A stretch of DNA of 8,459 bases from Deltaproteobacteria bacterium (lineage in GTDB: Bacteria; Desulfobacterota; DSM-4660; Desulfatiglandales; Desulfatiglandaceae): NCBI GenBank assembly GCA_011051075.1, contig DREN01000225.1, positions 1 to 8,459 on the forward strand, given 5' to 3'. The translations under genes and the position numbers were made by a program. The notes beneath the pieces are model-generated. The model had not been told where the DNA came from and did no database searches. It saw only the letters and a list, made by a program, of their open reading frames with translations. Of this stretch, positions 5,264-8,459 are shown piece by piece (position 1 is the stretch's first letter; every line of letters starts with the position of its first letter).

Positions 5264-7158
5264 ACACGCCTGACACAGGAAAAAACCTGCTGAACAGTAT
5301 CGACAGCCCTGCCGATCTTAAAGGGCTCTCCCTTGAAAAACTCCAGCAACTGGCAAAAGAGCTTCGCCAAAAGATCATTGAAACCACCTCCAAAACAGGC
5401 GGTCATCTGGCCCCGAGCCTGGGGACCGTGGAGCTGACCATCGCCCTCCACTACGTATTCGATACCCCTCTGGACAAGATCATCTGGGATGTGGGGCATC
5501 AGGCCTATGCCCACAAGCTTATCACCGGACGCAGGGACCGGTTTCATACCCTGAGGACCTACGGGGGGATCAGCGGGTTTCCCAAGAGGGCCGAGAGCCC
5601 CTACGACACCTTTGATACGGGACACAGCAGCACCTCCATCTCAGCGGGATTGGGTATATCAACGGCAAAATGCCTCAAGGGGGAGAAGAGAAAGGTCATT
5701 GCCGTTATCGGCGACGGTTCCATGACCGCCGGCATGGCCTTTGAGGGACTTAATCAGGCAGGGGAGACTGAAAAAGACCTGATCGTTGTCCTGAACGATA
5801 ACGCCATGTCCATTGCGCCCAATGTGGGCTCCTTTTCATCTTTCATAAGCAGAAAGATGACCGGCAAGAGGTTCGTCAACATGAGGAAGGACCTGGAGAA
5901 CTTCATAAAATCCCTGCCCGGCGTTGGCGAAAATATACTGAACTTCGTTCGCAAGAGCGAGGACTCCTTCATCACCTTCTTTACCCCCGGCATGATGTTC
6001 GAGGCCTTCAAGTTCAGGTATATCGGTCCGATCCAGGGCCACCGCATCGACCGGCTCATAGAGGCCTTTACAAACGCCTCCCATCTGGAGGGTCCTGTCC
6101 TCCTTCACGCCCTCACGGTTAAGGGTAAGGGGTATGAGTTCGCTGAAAAAGACCCGGCCCACTTCCACGGGGTAGGTTCGTTTGAAATCCAGACCGGTTC
6201 ACCCCCTGAGGACAGGCCCAAGCCTCCGCCGTCCTACACCAGCGTGTTCGGTAAAACCATGGTGGAGCTTGCCGAAAAAAACGACAAGATATTTGCCATT
6301 ACCGCTGCCATGCCCGAGGGCACGGGGCTGACCGCATTTGCCAGGGCCTTTCCCAAGAGATTTCTGGACGTGGGCATAGCGGAACAGCACGCGGTAACCT
6401 TTGCGGCCGGCCTTGCCACCGAAGGGTTCAGGCCGGTGGTGACCATATACTCCACCTTCCTCCAGAGGGCCTTTGATCAGATCATACACGATGTCTGCCT
6501 CCCCGGACTTCCCGTGGTTTTCGCTCTGGACCGGGGAGGGATCGTGGGTGAAGACGGACCCACCCACCACGGGAATTTTGACATGACCTACCTGCGGGGC
6601 ATCCCTAATATGACCGTTATGGCGCCAAAAGATGAAAACGAACTGAGGCACATGATCCATACGGCCTTAGAGCACGACGGCCCCGTGGCCATAAGATATC
6701 CCAGGGGGAAGGGAATCGGGGTCCCCATTGATACCGGGTACAGAACCATCCCCATGGGCAGGGCTGAAATACTGAAGGAGGGCAAAGATATACATATACT
6801 GGCCATCGGAAGCATGGTTTATCCCTCACTCGACGCGGCGGAAATCCTGGAAAAGGAGGGAATCTCCGTGGGCGTTGTAAACTGCCGTTTCGTAAAGCCC
6901 ATGGATGAGGGGCTGGGGGAGATCGTTTCCCCTTCCAGCCGGGTCCTGGTAGTGGAGGAGAACACCAGGCAGGGGGGCCTGGGCGGGGCCGTCCTGGAGC
7001 TGTTTAACGACCTGGGCCTGAACAACGTTCTTCTGAGGCGTATTGGACTGCCGGACAGGTTCGTGGAACATGGCCCCCAGAATATCCTCAGGGAGAAGTA
7101 CGGCCTGGATACCCGGGGAATCGTGAGGGAGGCCAAGGATCTCCTTGACCGGGCCTAA
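5260..7158 (+). CDS. dxs: 1-deoxy-D-xylulose-5-phosphate synthase
   Basis: This 632-residue thiamine-diphosphate enzyme joins pyruvate and glyceraldehyde 3-phosphate to make DXP, the entry step of the MEP isoprenoid pathway. All expected regions are present: TGGHLAPSLGTVELT (46-60), WDVGHQAY (76-83), the thiamine-binding GDGSMTAGMAFEGLN (151-165) ending at LNDNAMSI (178-185), the catalytic glutamate in DVGIAEQHAV (E375), DRGGIVGEDGPTHHG (424-438), and the C-terminal transketolase domain with VVEENTRQGGLG (564-575). The length is normal and no key residue is missing. The ATG overlaps the ispA stop by four bases, so translation is probably coupled; only a weak purine-rich GAGAGAAAG lies upstream. 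Its place next to ispA puts the first MEP step and prenyl chain elongation in one transcript. Confidence 0.97.
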   Translation: MNTPDTGKNLLNSIDSPADLKGLSLEKLQQLAKELRQKIIETTSKTGGHLAPSLGTVELTIALHYVFDTPLDKIIWDVGHQAYAHKLITGRRDRFHTLRTYGGISGFPKRAESPYDTFDTGHSSTSISAGLGISTAKCLKGEKRKVIAVIGDGSMTAGMAFEGLNQAGETEKDLIVVLNDNAMSIAPNVGSFSSFISRKMTGKRFVNMRKDLENFIKSLPGVGENILNFVRKSEDSFITFFTPGMMFEAFKFRYIGPIQGHRIDRLIEAFTNASHLEGPVLLHALTVKGKGYEFAEKDPAHFHGVGSFEIQTGSPPEDRPKPPPSYTSVFGKTMVELAEKNDKIFAITAAMPEGTGLTAFARAFPKRFLDVGIAEQHAVTFAAGLATEGFRPVVTIYSTFLQRAFDQIIHDVCLPGLPVVFALDRGGIVGEDGPTHHGNFDMTYLRGIPNMTVMAPKDENELRHMIHTALEHDGPVAIRYPRGKGIGVPIDTGYRTIPMGRAEILKEGKDIHILAIGSMVYPSLDAAEILEKEGISVGVVNCRFVKPMDEGLGEIVSPSSRVLVVEENTRQGGLGGAVLELFNDLGLNNVLLRRIGLPDRFVEHGPQNILREKYGLDTRGIVREAKDLLDRA

Positions 7159-7903
7159 GGGAGAGAAAGAGAGACTGGACCGCCTCCTGGTCCTGAGGGG
7201 CCTTGCCGAAAGCCGTGAAAAGGCAAAGGCCTTGATCATGGCAGGCCTTGTGGAAGTGGAAGGAATGAGGGTTGATAAGGCCGGCCATCCTGTGCCCGTA
7301 TGGGCCTCCATTTCCGTAAAGAGTTCCGGTCATCCCTACGTGAGCCGGGGAGGGGTGAAGTTAGAAGCGGCAATTGAGCATTTCAAGGTGGATGTGGAAT
7401 CCCTCCTCCTGCTGGATATAGGCGCCTCCACAGGGGGATTTACCGACTGCCTGCTCAGGCACGGGGCAGGCAAGGTCATTGCCGTGGACGTGGGATATGG
7501 CCAGCTCCATTGGAAGCTTCGTCAGGACCCAAGGGTGGAAGTCCGTGAAAGGACGAATATCCGTCACCTGACACCGGAGGACCTGAAGACTCCAGTCCGG
7601 GGAGCGGTTATTGATGTGTCCTTTATCTCCCTTAAACTGGTAGTGCCCCCCGTGTCCCGTCTCCTGTCAGACCGCGCCTTTATAATCGCCCTTATAAAGC
7701 CCCAGTTTGAGGTGGGAAAGGGTCAGGTGGGAAAGGGCGGGGTGGTGCGGGACCCGGCCCTTCACAGGACGGTGTTAGACGATATCACCCGGTTTTTTGA
7801 GGCCTCCCACTGGCGGGTGGAGGGGCATATCCCCTCTCCTCTCATGGGGCCCAAGGGCAACCGTGAATTTCTCATATACGTTACCAGAAAGAAAGACCAG
7901 TGA
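7145..7903 (+). CDS. tlyA: TlyA-family rRNA (cytidine-2'-O)-methyltransferase
   Basis: This 252-residue protein combines an N-terminal S4 RNA-binding domain (about 8-65, LDRLLVLRGLAESREKAKAL) with an FtsJ-like SAM methyltransferase. Seen are YVSRGGVKL (65-73), SAM motif I DIGASTGGFTDC (91-102), IDVSFISL (156-163) and KPQFEVGKG (185-193). K72, D157, K185 and E241 (GNREF) fit a K-D-K-E catalytic tetrad. Family members 2'-O-methylate 23S rRNA C1920, and the longer TlyA type also 16S rRNA C1409. The full N-terminal S4 region here favours the longer type, by inference. Old 'hemolysin' names are misleading. The start is TTG at 7145: AAGGA lies five bases upstream and no later ATG keeps the S4 domain. 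It overlaps the dxs end by 14 bases, so it belongs to the operon. Confidence 0.94.
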   Translation: MTGPKGEKERLDRLLVLRGLAESREKAKALIMAGLVEVEGMRVDKAGHPVPVWASISVKSSGHPYVSRGGVKLEAAIEHFKVDVESLLLLDIGASTGGFTDCLLRHGAGKVIAVDVGYGQLHWKLRQDPRVEVRERTNIRHLTPEDLKTPVRGAVIDVSFISLKLVVPPVSRLLSDRAFIIALIKPQFEVGKGQVGKGGVVRDPALHRTVLDDITRFFEASHWRVEGHIPSPLMGPKGNREFLIYVTRKKDQ

Positions 7904-7971
7904 CTGCCCGTCTGAACGAGAAGCAAAACCCAGGTTCACATTCTTTGTTTCCCACTGCCCGGTCCCCCTCC

Positions 7972-8000
7972 CTCCGGGCCGGAAACGGGCCAACCCGGAG
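7972..8000 (+). promoter_or_regulatory. Hairpin enclosing the Shine-Dalgarno of the HD-domain gene
   Basis: CTCCGGG (7972-7978) pairs perfectly with CCCGGAG (7994-8000) around a 15-base loop. The 3' arm contains CGGAG, the Shine-Dalgarno five bases before the ATG at 8006. A seven-base-pair, GC-rich stem could hold the ribosome site closed. No T-tract follows, so it is not a standard terminator. Confidence 0.5.
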
Positions 8001-8005
8001 TTCCC

Positions 8006-8459
8006 ATGTCTGTTGAGCGTCTGTTAGAGATCATTGAAGAGATAGCAGCGGGCAGATATTCCAACGATATCATGGCCCTGACCAGGGACGATCAACCGGA
8101 ACCGGTGCGTGCCATCGCAGAGGCCATGGGCCTGATGATGGTAAAGGTTGAGGCCAGGGAATACCGGCTGGAGCTGATGATCAGGGAGTTGGAGGAGCTC
8201 AACGAGAAGATCAGGCAGAGCACCGTGAGTACGGTCTCGGCAATGGCCCATGCCCTGGCCGCCCGCGACGCCTATACCGAGGGTCACGCGGCCAGGGTTG
8301 CCCACATCGCAGTAAAGATAGCCCGGGAGATGGGACTGGACGACGAGGAGGTGGAGTACGTACGTCTTGGAGGAATCCTCCATGACATAGGGAAAATAGG
8401 CTTTTCCGACCGGCTCTTCATTCCCCACGAGGCCAGAAATCCCCCCGAGGTGGTCAAAG
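8006..8459 (+). CDS. HD-domain (probable HD-GYP) signalling protein, N-terminal part (cut by window edge)
   Basis: The 151 visible codons begin MSVERLLEIIEEIAAGRYSND. An N-terminal helical region (1-75, probably coiled coil from about 44, EAREYRLELMIRELEELNEK) leads into an HD hydrolase domain with ARDAYTEGHAARVA (86-99), where H94 is the first metal-ligand candidate, and GGILHDIGKIG (122-132), giving H126-D127. This arrangement matches HD-GYP proteins, usually cyclic-di-GMP phosphodiesterases, but the GYP motif and later metal ligands lie beyond the edge, so the subtype and activity are not proven. No membrane segment or receiver domain is seen, so it looks cytoplasmic. The start is supported by CGGAG five bases upstream. 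It follows tlyA by 102 bases with no terminator seen, so it may share the isoprenoid-operon transcript. Confidence 0.85.
   Translation, partial: MSVERLLEIIEEIAAGRYSNDIMALTRDDQPEPVRAIAEAMGLMMVKVEAREYRLELMIRELEELNEKIRQSTVSTVSAMAHALAARDAYTEGHAARVAHIAVKIAREMGLDDEEVEYVRLGGILHDIGKIGFSDRLFIPHEARNPPEVVK

Noticed and set aside
5119..5625. A 168-codon minus-strand open frame across the ispA-dxs junction
   Set aside because: It is antisense to two well-supported enzymes and has no recognisable motifs of its own.

Overview
The window looks like ordinary chromosome from an anaerobic bacterium with moderate to high GC, most likely a Desulfobacterota/Syntrophobacterales-type organism. This is inferred from gene content: a membrane-bound iron-sulfur oxidoreductase next to etfB-etfA, and an xseB-ispA-dxs-tlyA series next to an HD-domain protein. 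Frequent AGG arginine codons fit but do not prove it. There are no rRNA or tRNA genes, insertion sequences, CRISPR arrays or phage genes. Every protein gene reads through without a visible frameshift.

Left half, minus strand (1-3712): an electron-transfer module transcribed right to left. First is a 675-residue protein with a NarI-like haem-b membrane domain, two [4Fe-4S] ferredoxin-like clusters and HdrD-type CCG domains. It resembles the ETF:menaquinone oxidoreductase (EMO) described in syntrophic fatty-acid oxidisers. After about 258 bases holding short repeats come etfB and etfA; etfA is cut by the left edge. Together they would pass electrons from acyl-CoA dehydrogenases through the EtfAB flavoprotein into the membrane quinone pool.

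Centre (3713-4119): a divergent control region. It holds a good sigma70-type promoter facing left, with an 18-base near-palindrome over its predicted start site. A second sigma70-type promoter faces right, and a nested inverted repeat lies between them.

Right half, plus strand (4120-8459): xseB (exonuclease VII small subunit), ispA (farnesyl diphosphate synthase), dxs (first enzyme of the MEP isoprenoid pathway) and tlyA (rRNA 2'-O-methyltransferase). All are overlapping and form a clear operon. After a 102-base gap comes the start of an HD-domain (probable HD-GYP) signalling protein, cut by the right edge. IspA and Dxs supply prenyl precursors, including those for the quinone tail, so the two divergent units are loosely linked through menaquinone; this link is inference.

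I found no clearly new multi-gene system. The points most worth checking are the loss of all recognisable cluster cysteines from the first CCG domain of the EMO-like protein, a haem-ligand pattern suggesting one haem b instead of two, and the operator-like palindrome over the EMO promoter.
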